In this document: positions 54,401 to 64,000 of the stretch, piece by piece
Numbering within the stretch: position 1 is the stretch's first letter
How the letters are laid out: each line of letters opens with the position of its first letter
Assembly (NCBI RefSeq): GCF_021353235.1
Contig: NZ_JAJTWT010000004.1
Location: forward strand, 310,001-374,000
Reading direction: 5' to 3'
DNA: 64,000 nucleotides
Source of the DNA: Pelomonas caseinilytica
Lineage (GTDB): Bacteria; Pseudomonadota; Gammaproteobacteria; Burkholderiales; Burkholderiaceae_C
The notes under the pieces: model-generated
What the model was told of the DNA's origin: nothing
The model's input: only the letters and a program-made list of their open reading frames with translations
The model's database searches: none
Position numbers and translations under genes: made by a program

Positions 54401-55974
54401 GTTCTCCCAACCGCCGCCAGCTGCTGGCCGCTGCCGCGGCCCTGCCGCTGACCTCCGCGTCGCTCGCCGCCGCGCCCCGGCGCCGCATCGTGCTCGACCT
54501 GGCCGAGGCCCGGCAGCCGCTGGACCGCTTCTTCGACCACTGCGTCGGCTCCGACTTCCCCGGCACGCTCTACCGCGACGACTCCCTCGCGCAGCTGAAG
54601 ACGGCCGTGGACGAGCTGGGCTTTCGCTACCTGCGCTTCCACGCCATCTTCCACGACGTGCTGAAGACCGTGACGCGCGACGCCGCGGGCCAGCTCGTCT
54701 TCGACTTCTCCGGCATCGACAAGCTCTACGACGCCCTACTCGCCCGGCGCATCAAGCCCCTGGTGGAGCTCGGCTTCACGCCGCTGGCGCTCAAGACCTC
54801 GGACAGCAAGATCTTCTACTGGCAGGGCAACACCTCGCATCCCGAGCCCACCGGCTGGGTGGCCCTGATCGAAGCCTTCACCCGCCACCTGCTGCAGCGT
54901 TATGGCGCGGCCGAGGTGCACAGCTGGTACTTCGAGGTCTGGAACGAGCCCAACCTCGACGGCTTCTGGGAGAAGGCCGACCAGAAGGCCTACTTCGACC
55001 TCTACACCCGCACCGCCAAGGCCATCAAGGCCATCGACGCGCAGCTGCGGGTCGGCGGCCCGTCCACGGCCGGCGCGGCCTGGGTGCCCGAGTTCCTGGC
55101 CCACGCCAAGGCGACGGACACGCCGGTGGACTTCATCACCACCCATGCCTACGGCGTGGACCACGGCTACCTGGACGAGTTCGGCCAGGAGGACCGCATG
55201 CTGTCGCCCAACCCCGACGCCATCGTCGGCGACGTGCGCCGGGTGCGCCAGCAGATCGAGGCCTCCCACCTGCCGGGCCTGCCGCTGTTCTTCACCGAAT
55301 GGAGCACCAGCTACAACCCGCGCGACCTCGTGCACGACAGCTACATGAGCGCGGCCTACGTGCTCACCAAGCTCAAGCAGAGCCAGGGCCTGGCCCAGTC
55401 CATGAGCTACTGGACCTACAGCGACCTGTTCGAGGAGCCGGGGCCGCCTGACGCCCCCTTCCACGGCGGCTTCGGCATGATGACGCGCGAGGGCATTCGC
55501 AAGCCCGTGTGGTTCGCCTACCGCTACCTCGCGGAGATGGCCGCGCTGCAGGGCCGCCAGGTGCCGACGACCGACGCCTTCACCTGGGCATCGACCGACG
55601 GCCAGCGGCTGCAGGCCCTCGTCTGGGACTGGCGCAACCCCGAGCAGAAGGTCAGCAACCGCAGCTTCTTCGGCAAGCCGCGGCCCTCGCACGACGTCGG
55701 CACGGCCACCGTCGAGCTGCGGCATCTGCCGCCCGGCCGCTACCGCGTCACGCAGCGCCGCACCGGCTACGAGGTCAACGACGCCCACACGGCCTACCTC
55801 AAGATGGGCTCGCCCAAGGAATTGGACGCCCAGCAGCTCGCCACCCTGCAGGGGCTCACGACCGACCGGCCCGAATCGGAGCGCGAGGTCCGCGTCGGCG
55901 CGAACGGCTCGGCCACACTGACCCTGAAGCTGCGCAGCCACGACGTCGTGCTGCTGAGCCTGGCCAGGCTGTAA
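54397..55974 (+). CDS. GH39 beta-xylosidase-like enzyme
   Basis: 525 residues with a Tat-like start (NRRQLLAAAAAL) and cleavage near SLAAAP. The catalytic pair of the clan GH-A fold is E184 in FEVWNEPN (proton donor) and E301 in FFTEWSTSY (nucleophile), both in the form found in GH39 beta-xylosidases. A C-terminal beta-domain (about 395-525) closes the protein. It removes beta-xylose from oligosaccharides with retention. The ATGA overlap with GH43 makes it the last gene of the plus-strand xyloglucan arm. No terminator with a T-run is visible in the 86 bases that follow. Confidence 0.88.
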   Translation: MSSPNRRQLLAAAAALPLTSASLAAAPRRRIVLDLAEARQPLDRFFDHCVGSDFPGTLYRDDSLAQLKTAVDELGFRYLRFHAIFHDVLKTVTRDAAGQLVFDFSGIDKLYDALLARRIKPLVELGFTPLALKTSDSKIFYWQGNTSHPEPTGWVALIEAFTRHLLQRYGAAEVHSWYFEVWNEPNLDGFWEKADQKAYFDLYTRTAKAIKAIDAQLRVGGPSTAGAAWVPEFLAHAKATDTPVDFITTHAYGVDHGYLDEFGQEDRMLSPNPDAIVGDVRRVRQQIEASHLPGLPLFFTEWSTSYNPRDLVHDSYMSAAYVLTKLKQSQGLAQSMSYWTYSDLFEEPGPPDAPFHGGFGMMTREGIRKPVWFAYRYLAEMAALQGRQVPTTDAFTWASTDGQRLQALVWDWRNPEQKVSNRSFFGKPRPSHDVGTATVELRHLPPGRYRVTQRRTGYEVNDAHTAYLKMGSPKELDAQQLATLQGLTTDRPESEREVRVGANGSATLTLKLRSHDVVLLSLARL

Positions 55975-56060
55975 CGATTCCCGTCGCGCTCGCGGGAGCT
56001 GACGCACTTCGACTATCCTGTTAGCACCGCCCGTGCCGTCGGGCGCAGCAGGGAGCCGAC

Positions 56061-58570
<2,510 letters not shown>

Positions 58571-58574
<4 letters not shown>

Positions 58575-59065
58575 CGGTCGCCGGCCAGGCGCTCGAAGTC
58601 CATCACCCAGTTGGTCTCCCAGGTGGCGCCGCCATCGGCCGAGAAGGCCTGCTGCCAGCGCGCGCTGACCGGGGTGACGTCGGTCCACAGGAAGCGCACG
58701 CGGATGGGCTGGCCGCGCAGCACGTCCTCGCACTGGAACTCGCCGACGCCGCCCTCGAAGCCGCCGATGACCGGCGGTTCGAGCGAATGCGGATGGCGGC
58801 CGTCCACCCACCAGATCGCCCACTGCCGCTTCACCGGGTCGAAGGTGCGCAGCGACACGGCGCGGTAGGGGCCCGAGGGCAGCTCCAGCGTGTTGTCGTC
58901 GACATTGCCCAGGCCGCCGAGCAGGGGCTGCATGTGGCAGCGGCCCTCGAAGTGCTCCCAGTCCTGGCAGCCGAGCAGGCGCTCCTTGAGGCGGCGATGG
59001 CTCACCTTCCAGTGGCCGATGAGGAAGTCGAAGTCTTGCGCGGTGGAGGAGGTCGTGCTGTCCAT
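58571..59065 (-). CDS. DUF1579-like protein, cytoplasmic paralogue
   Basis: 164 residues without signal peptide. The sequence starts with [20 protein letters not shown], then [28 protein letters not shown] and [24 protein letters not shown]. The pattern of a lipocalin-like beta-barrel with conserved GxW and WETNW is that of the DUF1579 group, of unknown function. It has a clear paralogue at 61238-61852 with a signal peptide. It lies 7 bases after a NIPSNAP-type gene and forms a two-gene operon with it. I placed the start at ATG 59065 because the conserved region begins ten residues later. Confidence 0.7.
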
Positions 59066-59072
59066 GGTGGCC

Positions 59073-59798
59073 TCAGGCGTGGAGGGTGGAGCGGGTGGTG
59101 GGCGACAGGCGCAGGGCCTGTGCAGGCGCGGCGAGCCAGGGCTGCAGCAGCGCATCGGCCGCGGCGGGCCAGGCGCAGTCGCCGTCGAACAGCGCGAGTG
59201 CGACGAGCACCGGCTCGCCCTCGCGCACCGGCAGGCGCGGGAAGTTGTTGGGGGCGTCTTCGGTGGCATACCAGGCCACCACCTGCGCGCCGGCCTCGCG
59301 CAGGCACTGGCTCACTGGGCCGCGGCACAGCGCGAGCAGCTCGGCGACAGGCGCGGCCGGCAGCGGCAGCACGCGAGCCTGCACCAGCCCGCGCGCAGGC
59401 CCGGCGGCGCCGTGCGCGGCCCGCTCGCCCGACGCCTCGGGCAGGCCAGCGCCCTCCCAGGCCGGGCGCAGCAGGCGCACGTCGTCGGAGTCCACCATGG
59501 TCGCGTTGGCCTCATCGCGGTGTGCGGCCCACACCGGCCCGCCATAGAAGGCCTGCAGCGCCGCGGCGCGGCCCGCCATGCCGGCGAAGCCGCGCAGCCA
59601 GACGAAGCGGTCGGTGTCGTCGAGGTCGCGGAACTGCCCCAGCACGCGCATGCCGGTGGCCTCCTGGCTCTCGACGAACTCGCGGTCGAAGAGCTCGATG
59701 AGCGCTTCACGCCGGCCGGGATGCAGGGTGTACTGGCGCAGCTCGACGACGCGGCAGTCGGCGGCCAGGGGTGGCGGGGGAGGTCGGGTCGGCGTCAT
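59073..59798 (-). CDS. NIPSNAP-family protein
   Basis: 241 residues. The N-terminal VVELRQYTLHPGRREALIELFDREFVESQEATGMRVLGQFRDLDDTDRFVWLRGFAGM is a clear NIPSNAP (dimeric alpha/beta barrel) module. The second half (about 125-235) looks like a weaker copy of the same fold, with VVAWYATEDAPNNFPRLPVREGEPVLVALALF. No catalytic residues are known for the family, and roles range from small-molecule binding to stress. It is followed closely by the DUF1579-like gene, so the two products may work together. Start at ATG 59798; the 82 bases upstream show no further gene. Confidence 0.78.
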   Translation of the reverse strand: MTPTRPPPPPLAADCRVVELRQYTLHPGRREALIELFDREFVESQEATGMRVLGQFRDLDDTDRFVWLRGFAGMAGRAAALQAFYGGPVWAAHRDEANATMVDSDDVRLLRPAWEGAGLPEASGERAAHGAAGPARGLVQARVLPLPAAPVAELLALCRGPVSQCLREAGAQVVAWYATEDAPNNFPRLPVREGEPVLVALALFDGDCAWPAAADALLQPWLAAPAQALRLSPTTRSTLHA

Positions 59799-59880
59799 GC
59801 GCGGCGGTCCATGGAGTTCAAGGTGGGCGCAGTCTGCGCCACCTAAGCTGACAACCCGTGTCGTGTTTTCCGCCGCTCGT

Positions 59881-60261
59881 TCAGAACCGGCCGCTGGCCC
59901 GCATGCCCTCCAGCCGCAGCGCGATGGCCTGCTCCAGCTCGGCGAGCTGCTGCTGCAGCCGGCGGCGCGCGGCGTCGTCGCCGGCCGCCTCCAGCTCGGC
60001 GCGCAGCCGCGCGCGCTTGTGGAACATCTCGACCTCCGCCGGCGGCAGGTTGGCGTTCTTCAGGATCTTGAACGGCAGGCGGAACTCCACCGGCGTCTGC
60101 GCCCAGCCCTCGGCCTCGGCGAGCGGCCGGCCATAGCTCTCGGCGCTCCGCAGCTCGCCGCTGCGCTGGGCCTCGGCGAGGTGCTCGGCGATGGTCTCAT
60201 CCAGCGAGCGGATGGCGGCATCGCGCTGCTTGCGGCGCTCGGAATCGGTCGGTCGGGTCAT
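59881..60261 (-). CDS. DUF1992 (DnaJ-C28-like) protein
   Basis: 126 residues. The segment DETIAEHLAEAQRSGELRSAESYGRPLAEAEGW followed by LPFKILKNANLPPAEVEMFHKRARLRAEL matches DUF1992, a helical family also found fused to J domains in eukaryotic DNAJC28. Its function is not known. No J domain is present here. The start overlaps the stop of the LysR gene upstream (ATGA), so it is co-translated with that regulator. The C-terminal half is a charged helix likely to form a coiled coil. Confidence 0.8.
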   Translation of the reverse strand: MTRPTDSERRKQRDAAIRSLDETIAEHLAEAQRSGELRSAESYGRPLAEAEGWAQTPVEFRLPFKILKNANLPPAEVEMFHKRARLRAELEAAGDDAARRRLQQQLAELEQAIALRLEGMRASGRF

Positions 60262-61136
60262 GGCGTTGGCAGCGTGGAGGGCGCCGCACCAAGGCCGAAC
60301 TCGGCCTTGAGCCACTGCGCGAAATGGGGCTCGCCGGCATCGATAGGCGTCAGCAGCCAGTAGCGGTCGGGGCCCTCGACGACGGTGTCGAAGGGAGCGA
60401 CGAGTTCGCCGCGCTCGCAGAGGTCGGCAAACAGGCGCGGCGACAGCAGGGCCACGCCAAGCCCCTGCACCGCGGCGCGCGCTTCCAGCTCGTAGCTCGG
60501 GAAGCGGGTCGCGACGAAGTCCGGCCGCGCGTCCGGCCGCCCGGCGGCGGCCAGCCAGGCGGCCCAGCGCGGGTCCGGGATCAGCGGCAGCCGCAGCAAC
60601 TCGTCCACCGTCCAGCGGCGCTGGCGGCCGGCCAGCTTCGGGCTGAGCATGGGCGTACCCTGCTCGGCCAGCAGCCGCGTCGCGCGATAGCCTGGCCAAG
60701 GCCCCGTGCCGCTGCGCACGGCCACGTCGAAGCTGCCCGGCGGTGACAGCCCCTGGCCCGCGTCGAGCGCGATCGTGTCGGCGCCCGGCAGGGCCTGGTA
60801 GGCGACCAGGCGCGGCACCAGCCAGCAGGCGGCGAAGGTGGGCGCGCAGGTCACCCGCAGCGGCGGGCGCGCACACCGGCAGTCGTCCACCGCGCGACGC
60901 ATCAGCGCCAGCCCCTGCTCGATGCCGGCCGCCAGCGCCGCGGCGCGCTCCGACACGATGAGGCGGGGCCCGTGCCGCGTGAACAGCCGCACGCCCAGCT
61001 GGGCCTCCAGCGCCCGCATGCGCTGACTGACGGCGGTGGGCGTGATGGCCAACTCGTCGGCGGCGCGCGAGAAGTTGCCATGCCTCACGCAGGCCGCGAG
61101 CACACGCAGGGATTCCAGCGGCAGGGGCGGCGTCAT
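60258..61136 (-). CDS. LysR-family transcriptional regulator (GcvA-like)
   Basis: 292 residues. The N-terminal helix-turn-helix reads LESLRVLAACVRHGNFSRAADELAITPTAVSQRMRALEAQLGVRLFTRHG. The effector domain follows with RVTCAPTFAACWLVPRL and a second lobe. LysR proteins usually control a divergent gene. Here that is the exported DUF1579-like gene starting 102 bases away, with a TTCAAGTGAA inverted repeat (61154-61163) in between as a candidate site. The inducer is unknown. The downstream DUF1992 gene is translationally coupled. Confidence 0.9.
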   Translation of the reverse strand: MTPPLPLESLRVLAACVRHGNFSRAADELAITPTAVSQRMRALEAQLGVRLFTRHGPRLIVSERAAALAAGIEQGLALMRRAVDDCRCARPPLRVTCAPTFAACWLVPRLVAYQALPGADTIALDAGQGLSPPGSFDVAVRSGTGPWPGYRATRLLAEQGTPMLSPKLAGRQRRWTVDELLRLPLIPDPRWAAWLAAAGRPDARPDFVATRFPSYELEARAAVQGLGVALLSPRLFADLCERGELVAPFDTVVEGPDRYWLLTPIDAGEPHFAQWLKAEFGLGAAPSTLPTP

Positions 61137-61181
61137 GGCGATCCGAAGTTCGGCTTCAAGTGAAGCTCAGCATTCATCGTT

Positions 61182-61209
61182 TTGAGCAGCGCGGGGCTCT
61201 TCCTAGACT
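61182..61209 (+). promoter_or_regulatory. Candidate promoter of the exported DUF1579-like gene
   Basis: TTGAGC (61182-61187) and TAGACT (61204-61209) are 16 bases apart and lie 28 bases before ATG 61238. A short inverted repeat TTCA-AG-TGAA (61154-61163) just upstream could serve the divergent LysR regulator. Confidence 0.45.
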
Positions 61210-61237
61210 GGCTCGCACCCCAACCCAGGACGCCCGC

Positions 61238-61852
61238 ATGACGCCATCATCCGCCCAAATCCGCCGCTGCCTCGCCGGCCTGGCCTTTCTCGCGGCGGCG
61301 GCCTCGCCCGCCGCCGATGCCGCCCAACCGCCGGGTTACACCCTCGAGCGCCGCGGCGACTCCCGCGACTTCGACTTCCTCGCCGGCGCCTGGACCACCG
61401 TGCAGCGCCGGCTGAAGGCACGCGGCGTGGGCAGCCACGACTGGGACGAATTCCCCGCCCACCTGTGCATGACGCCCTACCTCGACGGCATCGCCAACGT
61501 CGACGAACTCTTCATGCCGACGCTCAAGCGCCGCGGCCTGACGCTGCGCACCTTCGACACGGCCAAGCGCCAGTGGTCCATCCACTGGGTGGCCACGCCA
61601 TCGGGCCGCTTCGACCCCGTGCCGGTCGTCGGCGGCTTCGAGGGCCGCCGTGGCGAGTTCTACGGCGAGGACAAGGACGGCGACAAGCCGGTCAAGGTGC
61701 GCTTCATCTGGGAAAGCCTGGACCGCGACCACGCCCGCTGGCAGCAGGCCTTCTCCTACGACGACGCCCACTGGGAGACCAACTGGACGGCCGACTTCAC
61801 CCGGGCCGACCCCGCGACCCTGTGCGACCAGGGGCGGCCGAGGGGCGGCTGA
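61238..61852 (+). CDS. DUF1579-like protein, exported paralogue
   Basis: 204 residues with a signal peptide (about 1-28, hydrophobic core LAGLAFLAAAASPA, ending AADAAQ). The mature part repeats the motifs of the protein at 58571-59065: DFDFLAGAWTTVQRRLKAR, LRTFDTAKRQWSIHWV, VVGGFEGRRGEFYGED and RWQQAFSYDDAHWETNWTADF. The two are therefore paralogues, one kept inside the cell and one exported. A short lipocalin-like barrel is the probable fold, and no function is established. It is divergent from the LysR gene and convergent with the subtilase gene, 15 bases away. Confidence 0.72.
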   Translation: MTPSSAQIRRCLAGLAFLAAAASPAADAAQPPGYTLERRGDSRDFDFLAGAWTTVQRRLKARGVGSHDWDEFPAHLCMTPYLDGIANVDELFMPTLKRRGLTLRTFDTAKRQWSIHWVATPSGRFDPVPVVGGFEGRRGEFYGEDKDGDKPVKVRFIWESLDRDHARWQQAFSYDDAHWETNWTADFTRADPATLCDQGRPRGG

Positions 61853-61867
61853 GCCGGCCCGCGGCGC

Positions 61868-63730
61868 TCAGCCGCCGCGCCGCCGCAGCAGTGCCGCCGC
61901 GCCCAGCAGCGCAGCCAGCCAAGCCGGCGAGGCGCCGCCACCGCCACCTCCTCCAGCCGGAGCCGGCGCGGGAGCCGGGCTGGGCGGCGGCGGCGGTGCC
62001 GGCGTGGGCGAAGGCGCCGGAGCCGGTGGCGCCGGCACCGGAATGCCCGTGCTTCCTTGCACGAGGCCGCAGCGGGTCAGGCCGCTGCTCTGCAGGCCCA
62101 GCGAGCTGCGCGCCGGTGCGACGTAGCCCGCGGGGCTCAAGGCGTACTTCACCGCCTCGGCCGCATCGAGCAGGCCGGCGCCGCCGGTCGTCGCATTCAG
62201 CGTGCAGCGCTTGTGGTTCAGGCTCGTGCAATAGCCCAGGGCATAAGCCGTCACATGGGGCCTGGCGCTCGCCTTGAGGCCGGTCTCCACCTGGGCCAGG
62301 GTCAACGCGGGGTTGGCCGACCACATCAACGCCGCCGCGCCGGCCACCTGCGGCGCCGCGAAGCTGCTGCCGCTGACGGCGCCATAGCCTGCCGTGGCCG
62401 GCGAGGTCGTGCCGGTGTTGGTCGTCGAGACGATGCCGGCATCGGCAAGTTCGGTGTCGCAGTCGGCGCCATTGCCGGCATCGCCTCCAGGCGCGGCCAG
62501 CTGGACCTCCGAGCCGAAATTGGCGTAGATGGCCTTGAAGCCCTCGCGATTGGCCGCCGTCACGCCGAAGACGCCGGCGCAGTTGGCCGGTCGCCCGACC
62601 GCCCCGCCCTGGTTGCCGGCGGCGGCCACCACCAGCACCCCCAGGTTGCGCAGTTCGGCCAGCGCGTCCGCGTACATCCGCGCAGCTGCGGCGACGTCGG
62701 GGTCGGCGTCGGCGGGGTTGCAGGACACCGGCTTCACGCTCGCAAAGCCGATGACGAGGATGCGGGCCGGGTTGGGGTTGGCGGGCACGCCGGCCACGGG
62801 AAGGCCGGCCGCCCAGCGCATGCCGTCGACCATGTCGGCCACCGAGGCGCCGCACTTGCCCGAGACCCTGACCGGCAGGATGCGGGCATTCCAGTTGATG
62901 CCGGCCACGCCGCCGGCGTTGTTCGTCACGGCGCCGAGCTGGCCCGCGATCAAGGTGCCGTGCCAGCTGCTCACGGGGTTGACGATGCAGCCGTCCCACA
63001 GCGCCGCATTGGCATTGAACTCCGCCTGGCTCAGGGCATCGCCAGGGTCGTTGGCGCCCGCGCTGCGGCCGGTGCCGCCGTTGTTGGCGAACTCCGGACG
63101 GCTGACGAAGTTGTAGCCCGACAGCAGGTGGGCGTTCAGGTCGGCGTGCGAGGTGACGCCCGAATCCAGCACGGCGATGACGGGCGACGGCGACCCCTGG
63201 GTGGTGTCCCAGGCCTTGGTGAATCCGGCCGCGGCCGGATTGGTCGCATCGTTCTGGTCGTCCAGCCACCACTGGCTGTCGGTGGCCGCGGCGGCGCGGA
63301 ACAGCGGGTCGTTGGGCACGGCGGCGCGCTGCTCGCGCAGGTCGCCCATGGCATGGGCCAGGCGCCGGTCGCCGCGCAGGCGTGCCAGCCAGCCCGCGCG
63401 GCTCGCCGCGTCCGCCGCCACGCGGGCCTGCAGACGCCACCAGCCCGAACCCAGCGGTCGCTCGGCCTGCAGCGGAAGCCCGGCGTCGGCGAGCACCTGG
63501 CTCAGCTCGGCCCGCTGGCGCCGATCGTCGCCCTGCGCCTGAGCCAGCTTGACGATCAATGCCGATGGCGAGGCCGAGACGGCCGCCTGCGCCGGCTGCA
63601 GCCGCGAGGCCAGCCCCACGGCCGAAACGGCCACGGTGGCGACGGTGGCCATGGCCACGGCGCGGTTGAGTCCCAGGCTGCGCGGGGCGGGGAGGGGCGG
63701 CGGGGTGAGCGCGGGAGGTCGGGTCTTCAT
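61868..63730 (-). CDS. Secreted subtilisin-like serine protease (S8) with GlyGly-CTERM-like tail
   Basis: 620 residues. A long signal region (about 1-50, ending QPAQAA) precedes a propeptide. The catalytic triad is complete: aspartate in VIAVLDSGV, histidine in SSWHGTLIAG and serine in SGSSFAAPQVAGAAA. Paired cysteines around the domain suggest disulfides. After a Pro/Ala linker the C-terminus is a poly-glycine run, then SPAWLAALLGAAALL and RRRGG. This is the glycine-hydrophobic-arginine pattern of GlyGly-CTERM signals, which are processed by rhombosortase after type II secretion. The next gene, divergent, is the type II pseudopilin gspG. No rhombosortase gene is in the window. Confidence 0.88.
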   Translation of the reverse strand: MKTRPPALTPPPLPAPRSLGLNRAVAMATVATVAVSAVGLASRLQPAQAAVSASPSALIVKLAQAQGDDRRQRAELSQVLADAGLPLQAERPLGSGWWRLQARVAADAASRAGWLARLRGDRRLAHAMGDLREQRAAVPNDPLFRAAAATDSQWWLDDQNDATNPAAAGFTKAWDTTQGSPSPVIAVLDSGVTSHADLNAHLLSGYNFVSRPEFANNGGTGRSAGANDPGDALSQAEFNANAALWDGCIVNPVSSWHGTLIAGQLGAVTNNAGGVAGINWNARILPVRVSGKCGASVADMVDGMRWAAGLPVAGVPANPNPARILVIGFASVKPVSCNPADADPDVAAAARMYADALAELRNLGVLVVAAAGNQGGAVGRPANCAGVFGVTAANREGFKAIYANFGSEVQLAAPGGDAGNGADCDTELADAGIVSTTNTGTTSPATAGYGAVSGSSFAAPQVAGAAALMWSANPALTLAQVETGLKASARPHVTAYALGYCTSLNHKRCTLNATTGGAGLLDAAEAVKYALSPAGYVAPARSSLGLQSSGLTRCGLVQGSTGIPVPAPPAPAPSPTPAPPPPPSPAPAPAPAGGGGGGGASPAWLAALLGAAALLRRRGG

Positions 63731-63867
63731 CGCGCCGGCACGTTAGGTGGCCGCGGTGAAGGGGCCATGACATGAGCCGGACGGCCCATGCCGATGGTCA
63801 TCGTCCCGTCTTTCACGTCGCGGTCACCGCGCCTTCCTAACCTTCGCCGCCCTGACCCGTCCGGACC

Positions 63868-64000
63868 ATGACCGCCCACACCACCCTTCATCGCCGCCGC
63901 GGCTTCACGCTGCTGGAGCTGCTCGTCGTCATGGTCATCATCGGCCTGCTCGCCGGCTACGTCGGGCCCAAGTTCTTCGCCCAGATCGGCAAGAGCGAGG
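63868..64000 (+). CDS. gspG: Type II secretion major pseudopilin, 5' part only
   Basis: The first 44 residues are seen before the window ends. The leader ends with RRRG, and FTLLELLVVMVIIGLLAGYVGPKFF is the prepilin-peptidase site and N-terminal helix, with the conserved glutamate at +5. The GPKFFAQIGKSE continuation is that of GspG, the major pseudopilin of the type II secretion system, which spans the inner membrane and pushes folded exoproteins through the outer-membrane secretin. ATG 63868 lies 137 bases from the divergent subtilase start. The rest of the gsp cluster presumably follows beyond the right edge. Other pseudopilins or type IV pilins are less likely. Confidence 0.82.
   Translation, partial: MTAHTTLHRRRGFTLLELLVVMVIIGLLAGYVGPKFFAQIGKSE

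Overview
The window is GC-rich (roughly 70 % by eye), densely packed DNA from a free-living Gram-negative bacterium. TonB-dependent outer-membrane receptors, a type II secretion pseudopilin at the right edge, MarR/LysR/LacI/ROK regulators, benzoate-type CoA catabolism and many secreted polysaccharidases fit a betaproteobacterium of the order Burkholderiales (for example the Roseateles/Mitsuaria/Pelomonas group). That placement is inference, since there is no rRNA gene in the window. No tRNA, rRNA, CRISPR array, insertion sequence or prophage was seen.

Layout. (1) 1-12.0 kb: the end of a GH18 chitinase, then a beta-glucan locus: a secreted GH16 enzyme carrying beta/gamma-crystallin and CBM6 domains, a LacI regulator, and a TonB receptor, with near-identical TGAAAGCGCTTTCA palindromes in front of both the GH16 gene and the receptor. 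After a terminator comes a translationally coupled cluster of two tryptophan-halogenase-like flavoproteins, a SapC-like protein and a JmjC/cupin-like oxygenase. (2) 12.0-18.5 kb: an unknown small protein, an EF-G paralogue behind a leader with terminator-like hairpins, a DUF1697 protein and a 961-residue MORN-repeat protein. (3) 18.6-26.8 kb, minus strand: an eight-gene aerobic CoA-thioester pathway of the 2-aminobenzoate (anthranilate) or salicylate type: monooxygenase/reductase fusion, SDR, MarR, crotonase, acyl-CoA dehydrogenase, acyl-CoA ligase, thioesterase, RidA.

(4) 27-56 kb: a D,D-carboxypeptidase, then a large xyloglucan-utilisation locus in two divergent arms. The minus arm is GH31 alpha-xylosidase, GH9 glucanase, an HExxH peptidase-like protein, an AmpG-like MFS carrier and a CE4 deacetylase. 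The plus arm is a ROK/XylR repressor, xylB, xylA, a TonB receptor, GH35, GH74, GH95, GH1, a GPH-family symporter, GH43 and GH39. The expected flow is outer cleavage (GH74/GH9), TonB import, periplasmic trimming of galactose, fucose and pentose (GH35, GH95, GH43, GH39), inner-membrane transport (GPH and/or MFS), alternating removal of xylose and glucose in the cytoplasm (GH31, GH1), then xylose isomerase and xylulokinase. (5) 56-64 kb: a MASE4 hybrid histidine kinase, two paralogous DUF1579-like proteins, a NIPSNAP protein, a DUF1992 protein, a LysR regulator, a secreted subtilase with a GlyGly-CTERM-like tail and the start of gspG.

The signal that gene annotation does not explain is a family of intergenic hairpin elements with arms built of CACAGAGG-like octamers (five clear copies and one doubtful one). 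Four of the five clear copies begin within about 5-17 bases after a stop codon, and they occupy the loose junctions inside otherwise overlapping operons.
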